The notes beneath the pieces are model-generated. The model saw only the letters and a program-made list of their open reading frames with translations. It made no database searches and was not told the origin of the DNA. A stretch of DNA of 64,000 bases from positions 2,232,001-2,296,000 of the forward strand of contig LR025083.1 of the NCBI GenBank assembly GCA_900380265.1, written 5' to 3'. Source of the stretch: Serratia symbiotica (GTDB lineage: Bacteria; Pseudomonadota; Gammaproteobacteria; Enterobacterales; Enterobacteriaceae). The position numbers and the translations under genes were made by a program. Numbering within the stretch: the first letter of the stretch is position 1; each line of letters begins with the position of its first letter. Shown piece by piece: positions 1-9,498 of this stretch.

Positions 1-602
1 GGATAATGAATGAAGTTGACGATCTACTTCAACGACTTTTAGATTGCACTAGCGCGGATTGCCAGTCTTATCAACAATTATTCCTGCGGCACTTGGATAT
101 CGATCCGCTTGTGGCAGAGAAAGCAAACTTGCGCGCAGTAGCAGCCACGCTTGATCTGGATAATATTTCCTCTCTTGAGGAAGATCGTGACACTTTACTA
201 CAACTACTGTTCACCATTGGTGTAGAACCGCACATTGGCCGTAACAAACCAGCTTTTGTATACCACTTTCCGGCAAACCAGTCGGGATTAGCAGAGATCA
301 GCTCCGAAGACAACCGGGTGGCAGAACGTTTTGAGGTATACTTCAAGGGCATAGAACTAGCGAATGGATTCCAGGAGCTCACTGATCACTTTGAACATCG
401 GCAACGATTTCACCAAGATAACCGTAAACGCGGCTGCCTAGGCCGGCCCCAGTACCCAATTGACAATAATTTTATGGATGCCCTGCAATACGGTATACCA
501 CCATGCTCCGGTGTGGCGTTAGGCGTCGACAGGTTGGTGATGCTGGCGCTAGGCGCAGAGAGCATTAGTGATGTCCTCGCCTTCCCAGTAGCACGCGCCT
601 AA
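1..602 (+). CDS. epmA: EpmA (PoxA/GenX), elongation factor P beta-lysyltransferase, 5' end outside window
   Basis: EpmA is a lysyl-tRNA-synthetase-like enzyme that ligates (R)-beta-lysine to a conserved lysine of elongation factor P, helping ribosomes through polyproline. The visible ~199 residues match the C-terminal 60% of the ~325-residue E. coli protein, from about residue 127. The reading frame is open to the left edge, so the gene is cut by the window and is not shown to be broken. Class II synthetase motif 2/3 regions are visible ([14 protein letters not shown], then [15 protein letters not shown] near the end), followed by the usual ending [10 protein letters not shown]. It converges on mscM, 176 bp away, as in E. 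coli. The ATG at 6 is an internal methionine. Confidence 0.93.
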   Translation, partial: IMNEVDDLLQRLLDCTSADCQSYQQLFLRHLDIDPLVAEKANLRAVAATLDLDNISSLEEDRDTLLQLLFTIGVEPHIGRNKPAFVYHFPANQSGLAEISSEDNRVAERFEVYFKGIELANGFQELTDHFEHRQRFHQDNRKRGCLGRPQYPIDNNFMDALQYGIPPCSGVALGVDRLVMLALGAESISDVLAFPVARA

Positions 603-778
603 AAAAGCTTTGTCAAATAACAAATAGTCCGCATTTTATAAGCGACAACCGGAAGTTAAGGATAATTTACAAGACCGGGTAATTGCAGTTGTGTTAAATA
701 GTCACTCTAGTGAAAATCCGACGCAATCCAGCCACCTGACACCTGATGTTACTGAACCATCTTTTAGCTGTATATGAG

Positions 779-3700
779 TTACAGGTTACCTGAGTCGCGC
801 ATTCCTTTATGTTGAGGTCTGCAAGACGGCATGTGATCACTATGAGTTAACTCCGATAGTGGCTCGCTTCGTACCTGGAATGGCGGGTATGGTAGGGTAA
901 TTCCGTGCTGACGATACCCGGAAAGGATTAATTGGTGAATTTGATGGCGTAAAGGCATCCGATGGCCCATCTCAGCGGCATAGATACGCAATTCGAAGAT
1001 CTGAATTCCTTTTTGCAGATCGACTAGATACACTTCCGGTGCTGGATTCTCTAACACCAGCGAACAACGTGCAGCAGCGTTGCTAAGGATCTTGGTCAGC
1101 TCTTCGGTATTGGCATTGCCTGGGCCTGGCACGGTCAACACAACGCGAGTTAAAGTGTCCGATAGCGACCAGTTGATAAATTGCTCGGTGATAAATGCTT
1201 TATTTGGGACAATAATCTCTTTGCGATCCCAGTCCGAAATAGTCGTAGCACGGGTATTGATCTTGGTAACACTCCCAGTTAAATCACGGATCGTTACCGT
1301 ATCACCAATACGGATCGGTTTCTCAACTAAAATAATCAGACCAGAGATAAAGTTCGAGAAGATTTCCTGCATACCGAAGCCTAACCCTAGACTAAGCGCA
1401 GTAACCACCCATTGAAGCTTCGACCATTCGATGCCAATCCAGGAGAAGCTTAGTACGGCGCCAAACAGCAGAAGAAGATATTTGGTAATCGTGGTAATAG
1501 CGTATCCGGTACCTGGCGTCAGATCAAGATGTTGCAGGACAGCCAATTCCAATAGTGCCGGTAGATTACGCACTAACTGCATGGTGATAATCAACACGAA
1601 AATGGCGATTAACACGGCACCCAAGGTGATTGGGTGAACAGCTTCAACACCATTAACCATTGATATAACATCCCACAGTGAGATATTTCCTAGAAAAGCA
1701 AAAGCGGAGTGAATCTCGGACCACAAAACAAGTACTGATACAAGCGCGATCATCGTTAGGATTGAGCGTACCAACTGCAACGATTGAGCACTTATGGCGT
1801 CCAGGTTAAGCTCTGAATCATCCATATCCATCACCCCTTCAATACCACTCGGTGTATGCGGTGTTTCTTCTTCACCACGGGTTCGCTGCGCCAGCATGTC
1901 GGCACGCCGCTGTTTAGCACGCTCAAAAGCGATACGGCGCCGCTGGATCAACATCCACCGGCGGATAATTTGATAAACTACCAGTAGAAAAAACCAGATC
2001 GCTACCGAAGTTTCTAACCGTGCTAACAATGCCTGCGAGGTAGCCAAATAGCCAACGCTAGCGGCTAGCACTGCTAACAAGGGTGCGGATAACAGTAGCC
2101 CCCACAGCGCGCTATTGACCATTGTGTCGCCGGGACCTTTTTTGTCGAGATGCAGCGGGATGCCAGCACCTTTTAAACTATTGGTTATTATACTAAGTGC
2201 CAGACACAGTAAGATGAAGCAAAGCCGGCACAAAGTATTGGTAAATTCACGTTCTTTCAGGCTATCAAAGGTGATTAAAGCCATCAGTAATGGCACGATA
2301 AGCCAGATCGACATCTTGTAGTAGCGCATGGCTAATGACACCTGTTTCGCTGGCCAGCGAAAGTGCACGATAAACAGCCCTTGCGGATGGGCGAAAGCGG
2401 CGCAGATCATGCATACCCACAAGATCGGTAGGGTGGCGGTGACCCCCTTACCGATCGCCTCTGCAACAGGGTAGTTCCAAGCATTCTGCAAGCCAAAGCC
2501 GAGCGCTGCCCATAGTACAGGCAATGGTAGCGCGACAAGAATCGACCAAAATACCGTACGCATCGTCAGGGAGAACTCATCTTGAGTGACTTTACCAACT
2601 CGGCTACTCGCGCGAGCCAGAAATGCATGATAATGCTTCCGTGAGCTGATGCTAAAAATGACAAGTAATAAGGCACCAAAGATGGGGATCAGCGTTTCTC
2701 GATTACTCACCATCATCATAAAGGCACCACCAAGCTGCGCTAGCGTATCTAGCGACAACAAACGTGTCAAATCCTGTGCAACAGTCAGAGGATAGGACAG
2801 ACTGACAGGATTAACGTTCGGCACCCAAAATAAATAACGATGGGCAGCGTCGCGAATTTCATTCAATGCTTCAATTAACTGAGTGTTGGCGATTTTTAGC
2901 TTGGTTAGTTCGATGATTTGGGTATCACACCCGGATAGTAGCGAATTAAGCAATTCACGTTGAGTACGCAGTTGCGCATCGCCGATACGTCGCTCAGTAT
3001 TAGTTAGCTCACTACCATCGTCACGCTTGAATTGATATTGCGTTAGTTTCTCTAACTGATTTTCAAACCGCAAACGCTGTACGCGTAACTGCACCATATC
3101 ACCATCTAACTGCTGCGGTTTGGGCATATCTGGCAACGTTGCTACTTGAGCTCGAAGGGTTTCGCCTAATACCGATGAGGAACCTAGCCATTGTGCCTGC
3201 TCCACGATAGTACTAAGGGCCTGACGCACTTGCAAGGTGTGTGCGGCGGCCTGCCGTTGTTGGGAGGAGATTATATCCATACGCTGTGCTTGATGATTCA
3301 GCGCAGTAGAAAGGGAACGGTTCATATACAACTGTTCACTAATGCTTTTTGGTAGGTTGCCGTTTTTCTCCGCCAACTGTTCGGTTTTTTCCAAGGCTAG
3401 TTCAGCTTTCCGTTGGTGCTGTGCAATGAGGTTATTACGTAATAACACCAGCTGAAGATCATATTTCTCATGACGCTTTTTATAAAGCTCAGCTCGCATC
3501 CGCGCGAGTTCTTGCCGGTTTTTAGCCGACAATTGCGCCAGTTCTAGCTCATGTACCTTGGCTTTCCGTGCGGCGGCTTCTGACTGTAAGAGTAGCAGTG
3601 CTGCTTGAGCATATTCGGTAGTGGAGTAAGCTTGCAAGCGCCGCTGTACTTCGGTTAGCGCTCTATGAGCGTCGGTTTGTTGTTTCAGATTTTGGCCAAT

Positions 3701-4117
3701 GGAATCGCTAATTTCCCGCGTACGCTCCTGTTCTTGTTGCAGCAACCGTGCCTGCTCTAACAGTAAGCTACTAATCTGTAAGATCTGCTGTTCTAGCACG
3801 TGAGGCGGCAAATTATCACTATTCTGTAGGACTTTAGTATTTTCCAACACTAACTGATGACGCAATTCCAGCATCATCTGCGGAAAATCATCGATGACCC
3901 GCTGATATTGTTCAGACCGTGCCATCGACTCTTTACGCTCCGCGAGCAAGTTCAGAGCACTATGCAGCGTTTCGATTGTTTCTAACTGATTCGAGTTATG
4001 CTTGTTAGCCTCTACCTGTTTCAACTCTTGCTGAATCTGAGATTCAGTGGGCACCGGAGCAGCTAACACCTTGTGAAACACTAAATGGGCAATCACTAGT
4101 GTGATAATTAAGCGCAC
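779..4117 (-). CDS. mscM: MscM (YjeP) miniconductance mechanosensitive channel
   Basis: Large MscS-family channel that releases solutes on hypo-osmotic shock, in the inner membrane. It has about 1112 residues against 1107 in E. coli. Visible order: signal peptide (RLIITLVIAHLVF..VLAAP), a long Gln/Glu-rich periplasmic coiled coil to about residue 470, many membrane segments (about 480-900), then the conserved MscS pore and beta domain (GFGMQEIFSNFISGLIILVE, KPIRIGDTVTIRDLTGSV). The frame stays open 11 codons upstream to an ATG at 4150. I chose the GTG at 4117 because family members begin with RLIIT and AAAGGA lies about 9 bases before it. It follows psd (stop at 4131) on the same strand, as in E. 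coli. The C-terminal tail after the MscS domain diverges from E. coli. Confidence 0.93.
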   Translation of the reverse strand: MRLIITLVIAHLVFHKVLAAPVPTESQIQQELKQVEANKHNSNQLETIETLHSALNLLAERKESMARSEQYQRVIDDFPQMMLELRHQLVLENTKVLQNSDNLPPHVLEQQILQISSLLLEQARLLQQEQERTREISDSIGQNLKQQTDAHRALTEVQRRLQAYSTTEYAQAALLLLQSEAAARKAKVHELELAQLSAKNRQELARMRAELYKKRHEKYDLQLVLLRNNLIAQHQRKAELALEKTEQLAEKNGNLPKSISEQLYMNRSLSTALNHQAQRMDIISSQQRQAAAHTLQVRQALSTIVEQAQWLGSSSVLGETLRAQVATLPDMPKPQQLDGDMVQLRVQRLRFENQLEKLTQYQFKRDDGSELTNTERRIGDAQLRTQRELLNSLLSGCDTQIIELTKLKIANTQLIEALNEIRDAAHRYLFWVPNVNPVSLSYPLTVAQDLTRLLSLDTLAQLGGAFMMMVSNRETLIPIFGALLLVIFSISSRKHYHAFLARASSRVGKVTQDEFSLTMRTVFWSILVALPLPVLWAALGFGLQNAWNYPVAEAIGKGVTATLPILWVCMICAAFAHPQGLFIVHFRWPAKQVSLAMRYYKMSIWLIVPLLMALITFDSLKEREFTNTLCRLCFILLCLALSIITNSLKGAGIPLHLDKKGPGDTMVNSALWGLLLSAPLLAVLAASVGYLATSQALLARLETSVAIWFFLLVVYQIIRRWMLIQRRRIAFERAKQRRADMLAQRTRGEEETPHTPSGIEGVMDMDDSELNLDAISAQSLQLVRSILTMIALVSVLVLWSEIHSAFAFLGNISLWDVISMVNGVEAVHPITLGAVLIAIFVLIITMQLVRNLPALLELAVLQHLDLTPGTGYAITTITKYLLLLFGAVLSFSWIGIEWSKLQWVVTALSLGLGFGMQEIFSNFISGLIILVEKPIRIGDTVTIRDLTGSVTKINTRATTISDWDRKEIIVPNKAFITEQFINWSLSDTLTRVVLTVPGPGNANTEELTKILSNAAARCSLVLENPAPEVYLVDLQKGIQIFELRIYAAEMGHRMPLRHQIHQLILSGYRQHGITLPYPPFQVRSEPLSELTHSDHMPSCRPQHKGMRDSGNL

Positions 4118-4130
4118 AGTGTTAATTCCT

Positions 4131-5027
4131 TTAAATCTTAGGTAATTCATTCGTAGCTAACATAGTTCGGATTTCGGCAAAAGCCTCGCCCATACGGCTG
4201 ATGCTGCCGTGATTTAACTGTGGTGCGAACTGCACTGCTTCTGCAGTAAACAGGTTAATCACTGTAGACCCAAGTTTAAATCGGCCCATTTCAGCACCTT
4301 TTTCTAATTCAATTACCTCTTCCTCACCCCTTACAGGATAAATCCAGCGTTTGATAATGCCGTCACGGGGTGGTATAATTGTACCTGCCCAGAGAGTCTC
4401 TATGCTACCGACAATGCTGGCACCCACTAAAATTTGCACCATTAACCCTATAGCGGTATCAAACACGCAGATCACACGTTCGTTTCGCGCAAATAGGTTT
4501 GAGACATGAGCGGCTGTCAGCGGATTAACCGAAAACAAATCGCCGGGCACATATATCATCTCGCGCAGCACACCAGTACAAGGCATATGTACACGATGAT
4601 AGTCGTGTGGGGCCAAATAAATATTAGCAAATAAGCCGTTTCGGAAAGCTTCAACTAAAATAGGCTGACCAGCCAGCAGTGCTTCCAAACTATATTCATG
4701 ACCTTTAGCCTGAAAAATTTTGTCACCGTGGATTGATCCGAGCTGGCTAATGGTGCCATCAACAGGTAGAGCAAGCCAGTTTGTATCACCAATAATTGGG
4801 CGCGCGCCTTCACGTAGCGCACGTACGAAGAAATCGTTAAAGGTGACGTAAGAGGTCAGATCTGGATTTTTTGCTAACTGCATATCTACACCATAATGCT
4901 GGACAAATATTTTTACGACTAATTTGGTCAACCATCCGCCTTCTTTACCTGCCCCCCAGCCAGCCAGCCGAGTTAGTAGCAGCTTTGGCAACCAATTCTG
5001 TAATTTAATCTTGATATTCTGTAGCAA
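4131..5027 (-). CDS. psd: Phosphatidylserine decarboxylase proenzyme
   Basis: Makes phosphatidylethanolamine by decarboxylating phosphatidylserine at the inner membrane. The proenzyme self-cleaves at a Gly-Ser bond in the LGST motif to create its pyruvoyl group. That motif is intact ([13 protein letters not shown], about residue 250), as are YHRVHMP and [10 protein letters not shown]. Length is about 298 residues against 322 in E. coli: the acidic, non-conserved C-terminal tail is missing. There is no good ATG. A TTG at 5027 aligns with the E. coli start and has AGAGG five bases upstream. A GTG at 5033 overlaps that Shine-Dalgarno sequence and is less likely. The stop lies 13 bases before the chosen mscM start, so the two are probably co-transcribed. 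The rsgA relic lies just upstream, where E. coli has functional rsgA. Confidence 0.93.
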   Translation of the reverse strand: MLQNIKIKLQNWLPKLLLTRLAGWGAGKEGGWLTKLVVKIFVQHYGVDMQLAKNPDLTSYVTFNDFFVRALREGARPIIGDTNWLALPVDGTISQLGSIHGDKIFQAKGHEYSLEALLAGQPILVEAFRNGLFANIYLAPHDYHRVHMPCTGVLREMIYVPGDLFSVNPLTAAHVSNLFARNERVICVFDTAIGLMVQILVGASIVGSIETLWAGTIIPPRDGIIKRWIYPVRGEEEVIELEKGAEMGRFKLGSTVINLFTAEAVQFAPQLNHGSISRMGEAFAEIRTMLATNELPKI

Positions 5028-5099
5028 ATGCACCTCTTGAATAATAAATGCTATTGATTGTTGTATTGCTTACCCGGCATCAATCTTGCTCGCGATAAT

Positions 5100-5870
5100 C
5101 GACCCACTGAATTAGTGAAATTTTCATATCCCCTTAATTACCATAGTATTTCTAACCCACAGTGATCATTATTAAAACCTTCTTCCGCGATATCACATTG
5201 CTTGATCGCTGCAAAGATACTACAACCTGTATTGCTGTCATGACGACAGCCGCTATATTTAGAAGCGCCTCAGCAATTATGAAATTCAAAAAACTCGAGT
5301 GATTTATTACACCGCCAGATACCGCAGATGCAATTCTTTTCACCTCCTAAGCATAGAACACACCCCTATAAAGAAAATGGTATAAGTGTTCTGCAAATTT
5401 CGCATCGGCAATTTCTGCCATCTTTCGCTTCAACGTCAACGGCCATCCAAACCCAGTTGACCACACAACTGTCTTGCAATTCCCCATCTAGAAATCACCT
5501 AACCCTAATTTATTATTAACGTAATTTGGTCGACCCTGATGGTGTACCTGCATCCGGTGTTGTTGAGATGAGGAGAGTTGTCATTAATCACTACGCCTTA
5601 CATAGATCTTTGAAATCTACTATATAGCTTTTTATATTAAGGCAGCAGCAGAGTTAGCTTGTTTAGTCCCCTAGTTACTGGCTTAACCAAGCTTCTAGAA
5701 ATTTGTATTTCCGCACTTTACGGAGTATGAAATGCATGCGGTATACATCGCTAATAGCGAAAAAAAGACTATGATACATCTTTTTATATTAAAAAATCGC
5801 TGTAACCCGCCTATGTGAACGAATAGCGGAACAACTCTTATATTCTTTATCTTTCTAATTTTAAGCAGGA
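5100..5870 (-). pseudogene. rsgA: rsgA relic (ribosome small-subunit GTPase)
   Basis: The gap between psd and orn is where rsgA (yjeQ) sits in E. coli, on this strand. Reading the minus strand from about 5300 down to 5138 gives EFFEFHN, a stop in place of a sense codon, then GASKYSGCRHDSNTGC and IAEEGFNNDHCGLEIL. This follows the zinc-finger end of RsgA ([37 protein letters not shown]). The GTPase domain is not readable, and the gap (0.85 kb) is shorter than the gene (1.05 kb), so internal sequence has been deleted. The family matures 30S subunits late in assembly. The identity of the 3' part is well supported; the upstream limits are approximate. Confidence 0.82.
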
Positions 5871-5876
5871 AATAGC

Positions 5877-6422
5877 ATGAAAGGAAACGAAAACAATCTA
5901 ATTTGGATCGATTTAGAGATGACTGGTCTAGACCCAGAATATGACCGAATTATTGAGATTGCCACCCTAGTCACTGATGCCAATTTGAATATTTTATCCG
6001 AAGGGCCAGTATTCGCTATACATCAATCTAACGAACAACTAAGTCTAATGAATGACTGGAATATGCGCACCCACATGGGTAGTGGGCTCATGGCACGAGT
6101 TCAGGCTAGCCATGTTGACACTCGTGCTGCTGAGATGGCCACTATCGCCTTCCTACGTCAGTGGATACCAGCGGGTAAATCGCCTATTTGTGGGAACAGC
6201 GTAGCCCAAGATCGATCTTTCCTGTGCCGCTACATGCCTGAACTTGAGGCTTACTTCCACTATCGGTACCTAGATGTCAGCACCTTGAAAGAGCTAGCGC
6301 GCCGTTGGAAACCGGAAATTCTAAACAATTGGAAGAAGAAGAGTGCCCATCGTGCAATAGATGATATTCGCGAATCAGTCTCTGAACTTGCGTATTATCG
6401 CGAGCATTTTATTCAGCTATAA
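5877..6422 (+). CDS. orn: Oligoribonuclease
   Basis: 3'-to-5' exoribonuclease that finishes RNA decay by cutting 2-5-nt oligonucleotides, including pGpG from cyclic di-GMP. 181 residues, the same as E. coli. The DEDDh catalytic set is visible: Exo [11 protein letters not shown] (residues 10-19), Exo [13 protein letters not shown], and Exo [13 protein letters not shown] with its His and Asp. The start ATG at 5877 has GCAGGAA upstream. It is divergent from the psd/rsgA side, as in E. coli. The glyVXY tRNAs that follow orn in E. coli are not found downstream. Orn is essential in E. coli, which fits its survival here. Confidence 0.96.
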   Translation: MKGNENNLIWIDLEMTGLDPEYDRIIEIATLVTDANLNILSEGPVFAIHQSNEQLSLMNDWNMRTHMGSGLMARVQASHVDTRAAEMATIAFLRQWIPAGKSPICGNSVAQDRSFLCRYMPELEAYFHYRYLDVSTLKELARRWKPEILNNWKKKSAHRAIDDIRESVSELAYYREHFIQL

Positions 6423-7150
6423 CAGCTATAATCGTTGCGCTACAACGACCATTTTTATCTCTGAATTTAGCGATTTGATGTTTATGAAAGTGAGCAAGAA
6501 ACATATTGCTATTTAGACGTTCCTGACAAATGATTGCTCGTATACTAATCACCCTTACCAATAAATTCATTAAGGTTGTCATCAAGACCCTGCCCAGGAA
6601 TAACTTAGTTGCTAGATAACTACTTTAACAAAGTTAGCATCCTCAGTTTGGATATTATCCTTCACTCTAGAATTTTCCAGCTCTATGCAGCGCTTCCTAG
6701 AGTGAGAATTTATTTCATTTATACCCTGTGTGTGAGTGTTCTGAACTAACTGATCCACAGATCATCTATATAATCCCAAGTCTAGTGGACCTATATTGAG
6801 AAAAGCGCATTAATGAGCTGGATTTATAATCAGATTTATATAAAAATATTACATCGATTAGTTAGCCTTTCATTAACAGTTAAAAGATCACGCCTTGTGA
6901 TTTTTATCCATTAATCTATAAACAGATAGGCTTCGCTTCCCTATTCATAGGTTCGTAATTCTCTTTAAATACCTAATCACTTTTTGTAGGTCGTATTAAG
7001 CTTTCCCCTATGCTATCACCTAGGCTCTAGGATTTACGTAGGGAAAGGAGAACTTTACTTGTGATTTAACAACCATCATACACTGAACTTGCCGGAATTA
7101 AATCCTCAGAAGCCTCAAGTATCCAGTGATCAACTAGTATGCCAAAAGCT
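6423..7150. other. Gene-free spacer after orn (queG/nnr position)
   Basis: About 730 bp without a readable gene. In E. coli this place holds three tRNA-Gly genes, queG and most of nnr (more than 2.5 kb). I looked for tRNA T-loop signatures and conserved queG or nnr blocks and found none, apart from the nnr 3' relic listed next. Large deletion plus decay is the simplest reading. Confidence 0.6.
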
Positions 7151-7265
7151 ATGCTTGTTAGCATATAACAACACTTGCTAACCTTGTTAAGGTATAAATA
7201 CAAAGAGTAAGGAACCCGTTAGCACTAGATTTATTTCCATACATCCTCGATTTTGTGAATCCTAA
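7150..7265 (+). pseudogene. nnr: nnr (yjeF) 3' relic
   Basis: Immediately before tsaE, the plus strand reads ...RNPLALDLFPYILDFVNPKWIT then a stop. This matches the C-terminus of the bifunctional NAD(P)HX epimerase/dehydratase (TRGMLATDLFSTLQRIVNPEVTDK in E. coli), whose gene normally overlaps the start of tsaE. An in-frame stop precedes this stretch, and no other conserved block is found upstream. The enzyme repairs hydrated NAD(P)H; loss of such a repair function is common in reduced genomes. Confidence 0.7.
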
Positions 7266-7288
7266 GTGGATAACATAGACTATATCAC

Positions 7289-7753
7289 ATGAAAGCAAAC
7301 GTTTTACCTCTGACGGATGAAGAAGCGACTGTCGCAATAGGTTATGCCTTGGCAAAAATCTGCGATCGCACTAGCGCAATTTATCTTCACGGTGATCTTG
7401 ACGCAGGTAAAAGCACTTTCTGCCGTGGGTTTTTACAATATTTAGGCTATCAAGGGATAATTGAACGCCCCACTTTCACCCTTGTGAAACGATATACCCT
7501 ACATCCGCTTACGCTCTATCACTTTGTTCTGTATCGATTAGCCGATCCCAACAAACTCCAGTTTATTGGCATTTGCGATTATTTTATGCAAAATGTCATT
7601 TATCTGGTTAAATGGGCGCAGCAGGGCTGGCATATCCTGCCAAAAGCGGATCTTTCCCTGTACCTTAGCTACTATAATCAGGGAAGCAAAGCAAAGATTC
7701 AGGCGATGTCCTCTTATGGTAACCAGCTTATAGCGCGTATCTACGGGCAATAG
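7289..7753 (+). CDS. tsaE: TsaE-like ATPase (t6A tRNA modification) with lost catalytic acids
   Basis: TsaE (YjeE) is the ATPase that works with TsaB and TsaD to make N6-threonylcarbamoyladenosine in tRNAs. The protein has 154 residues (E. coli 153) and is alignable throughout with no gap up to residue 110. The P-loop is kept in consensus form (GDLDAGKS, residues 35-42; usual GDLGAGKT). However, E. coli Asp80 in YHFDLYR is Val here (YHFVLYR), and Glu108 in LVEW is Lys (LVKW). VEPY is also VKRY. Both acids are needed for ATP hydrolysis in the E. coli protein. The start has no clear Shine-Dalgarno sequence. amiB begins 13 bp later. Either this is a recent pseudogene with its frame still open, or the protein is kept for a non-catalytic role. 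Confidence 0.85.
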   Translation: MKANVLPLTDEEATVAIGYALAKICDRTSAIYLHGDLDAGKSTFCRGFLQYLGYQGIIERPTFTLVKRYTLHPLTLYHFVLYRLADPNKLQFIGICDYFMQNVIYLVKWAQQGWHILPKADLSLYLSYYNQGSKAKIQAMSSYGNQLIARIYGQ

Positions 7754-7766
7754 GGATAACGCCGTA

Positions 7767-9128
7767 ATGATGTATGCGTCAAGAACACTTATCTTAATTC
7801 CCTTAATTGCCGTGCTGTGTGCATTAGGTACAGTCAGCGCACTTGGCGCGTCTACGTTATCAACTATTGACGTATCTAATAGCCACCGTAGCGCAGTACT
7901 TTCTGTTCGCTTTAATAGCGAACCAAGCTATGCTTTTTTCTCTCTTCATAGGCCAGAGAGGTTAGTGGTGGATATTCACCAGAAAGGCAAGGCCGCTGGC
8001 CTACCCCGGCACTTTAGTAGCCAACATCTAATAAACAACATTCGTTCTAGTGCACCCAAAAATAAGCAGAGTATCCGTCTAGTCCTCGATTTAACACAGC
8101 GGACCAAAATCAGAGTGGCTATTCGGAAGCACGGCAGGGCTCATATCGTGATATTCACACTTCGTGCTGAGAACAGTACTAACGCGACTTTGATACATAA
8201 GGCTACTAGAACTGCTAGTGTCAAGATAAAACCACCACAAAAAGCGCTGATAGCGGAAAATGTCGCTCACGCTTTTACTAAAAAGTCTAACTTAAGCTCC
8301 GGTATCACAACGAGAGTTAAACCGCGTAGCAAGCATATTGCGGCTACTGATTACGATCGGGTCGTGGTGGTAATCGACGCCGGACACGGTGGGCCAGATC
8401 CCGGGGCTATTGGCCAGCATGGTCTAAAAGAAAAGAACGTCACCATCGCTGTCGCCCGCCGTCTGCATGCATTGCTGAACAATGATCCACAGTTCAAGGC
8501 AGTGTTGACACGTAACGGCGATTACTTTATCTCGGTAATAGGGCGTTCCGATATGGCACGCAAACAAAATGCTAACATGTTGGTTTCAATCCACGCTGAT
8601 GCCGCCCCTAACCACAGCGCTACCGGAACATCGATTTGGGTATTATCCAATCGACGCGCCAACAGCGAAATGACCGGTTGGCTTGAACAGTACGAAAAAC
8701 AGTGTGAACTACTCGGTGGCGCTGGGGATATGTTAGCCAATAGCCAGTCCGATCCTTATCTAAGCCAAGCAGTCCTAGACTTGCAATTTGGTCATTCACA
8801 GCGCGTAGGTTATGACGTGGCTCTTAAAGTGTTACAACAGTTGGAACACGTAGGTTCAGTGCACAAACGAAGACCAGAACACGCCAGCCTTGGAGTGTTA
8901 CGCTCACCAGATATCCCATCGCTCTTGATAGAAACAGGCTTTATCAGTAATAAACAGGAGGAGCGCCTCCTCAGCAGCAGCGCTTATCAAAATAAAATTG
9001 CGGGGGCCATCTATAATGGCCTGCGCAATTATTTCTTAGCACATCCACTGAAAGGCCCGCCAAAGATAAAAAGAGGAGCGCTTAGGAATTTAGCTGACAA
9101 GAGTAGAAGCCTAGGCTTCATCACCTAG
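7767..9128 (+). CDS. amiB: N-acetylmuramoyl-L-alanine amidase AmiB
   Basis: Periplasmic zinc amidase that splits septal peptidoglycan so daughter cells can separate; normally activated by EnvC. It has 453 residues. Order: signal peptide (about 1-28, [14 protein letters not shown]), an AMIN domain that targets the septum (about 30-130), a basic linker, then an Amidase_3 domain from about 198. Zinc and catalytic residues are in place in [16 protein letters not shown] and LIETGFIS; the inhibitory-helix region ([12 protein letters not shown]) is also present. After the catalytic domain (NYFLAHP) only about 28 basic residues remain. ATG at 7767 follows the tsaE stop by 13 bp. The 370-bp spacer before mutL, compared with a few bases in E. 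coli, may be a lost C-terminal extension (see findings). Confidence 0.95.
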   Translation: MMYASRTLILIPLIAVLCALGTVSALGASTLSTIDVSNSHRSAVLSVRFNSEPSYAFFSLHRPERLVVDIHQKGKAAGLPRHFSSQHLINNIRSSAPKNKQSIRLVLDLTQRTKIRVAIRKHGRAHIVIFTLRAENSTNATLIHKATRTASVKIKPPQKALIAENVAHAFTKKSNLSSGITTRVKPRSKHIAATDYDRVVVVIDAGHGGPDPGAIGQHGLKEKNVTIAVARRLHALLNNDPQFKAVLTRNGDYFISVIGRSDMARKQNANMLVSIHADAAPNHSATGTSIWVLSNRRANSEMTGWLEQYEKQCELLGGAGDMLANSQSDPYLSQAVLDLQFGHSQRVGYDVALKVLQQLEHVGSVHKRRPEHASLGVLRSPDIPSLLIETGFISNKQEERLLSSSAYQNKIAGAIYNGLRNYFLAHPLKGPPKIKRGALRNLADKSRSLGFIT

Positions 9129-9498
9129 GTACATATGTTTAAGAACTCGGTACAGTTATCTAGTATCTCAGATAACTATCATACCCCCTGAAAGTGTTCG
9201 GCTCATTCAACACTTACAAAAGATAATAGTGAGATTTTTTAACACAGTAAAGCCAAGCCTATCATAACAATAGCCAATTTCTCGATCTGTAAGGAAAAAC
9301 TTCTAGAGACAAACTATTCAATATTATAATGACCCCAGGGGCATATCCCCTCAGCTACTATAGCTGCTCAATAGCTTTATTATATTAAAATTAATGCCAT
9401 GAAATAGATTAATAAATTTAAATCGGACGTTCTGCGCTGGGTCAAAGACTGAATATACTGAGGGCCTAGCGTCATCATCATCCATCACAGGAGTAAAT
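9129..9498. other. amiB-mutL spacer with small hairpins, possible decayed LysM coding region
   Basis: 370 bp with no intact gene. Two small inverted repeats follow amiB: 9154-9177 (AGTTATCT/AGATAACT) and about 9191-9214 (AAGTGTT/AACACTT), with a run of six T at about 9235. They could end amiB transcription, but no hairpin is joined directly to the T-run. One plus-strand frame at about 9140-9235 faintly resembles a LysM repeat (YPLKVFGSFNTYKR), broken by stops. The mutL Shine-Dalgarno AGGAG lies at the right end. Confidence 0.45.

Noticed and set aside
5152-5343. 63-codon minus-strand ORF near psd as a new small protein
   Set aside because: It is one frame of the rsgA relic; the neighbouring frame gives a clear RsgA C-terminus.
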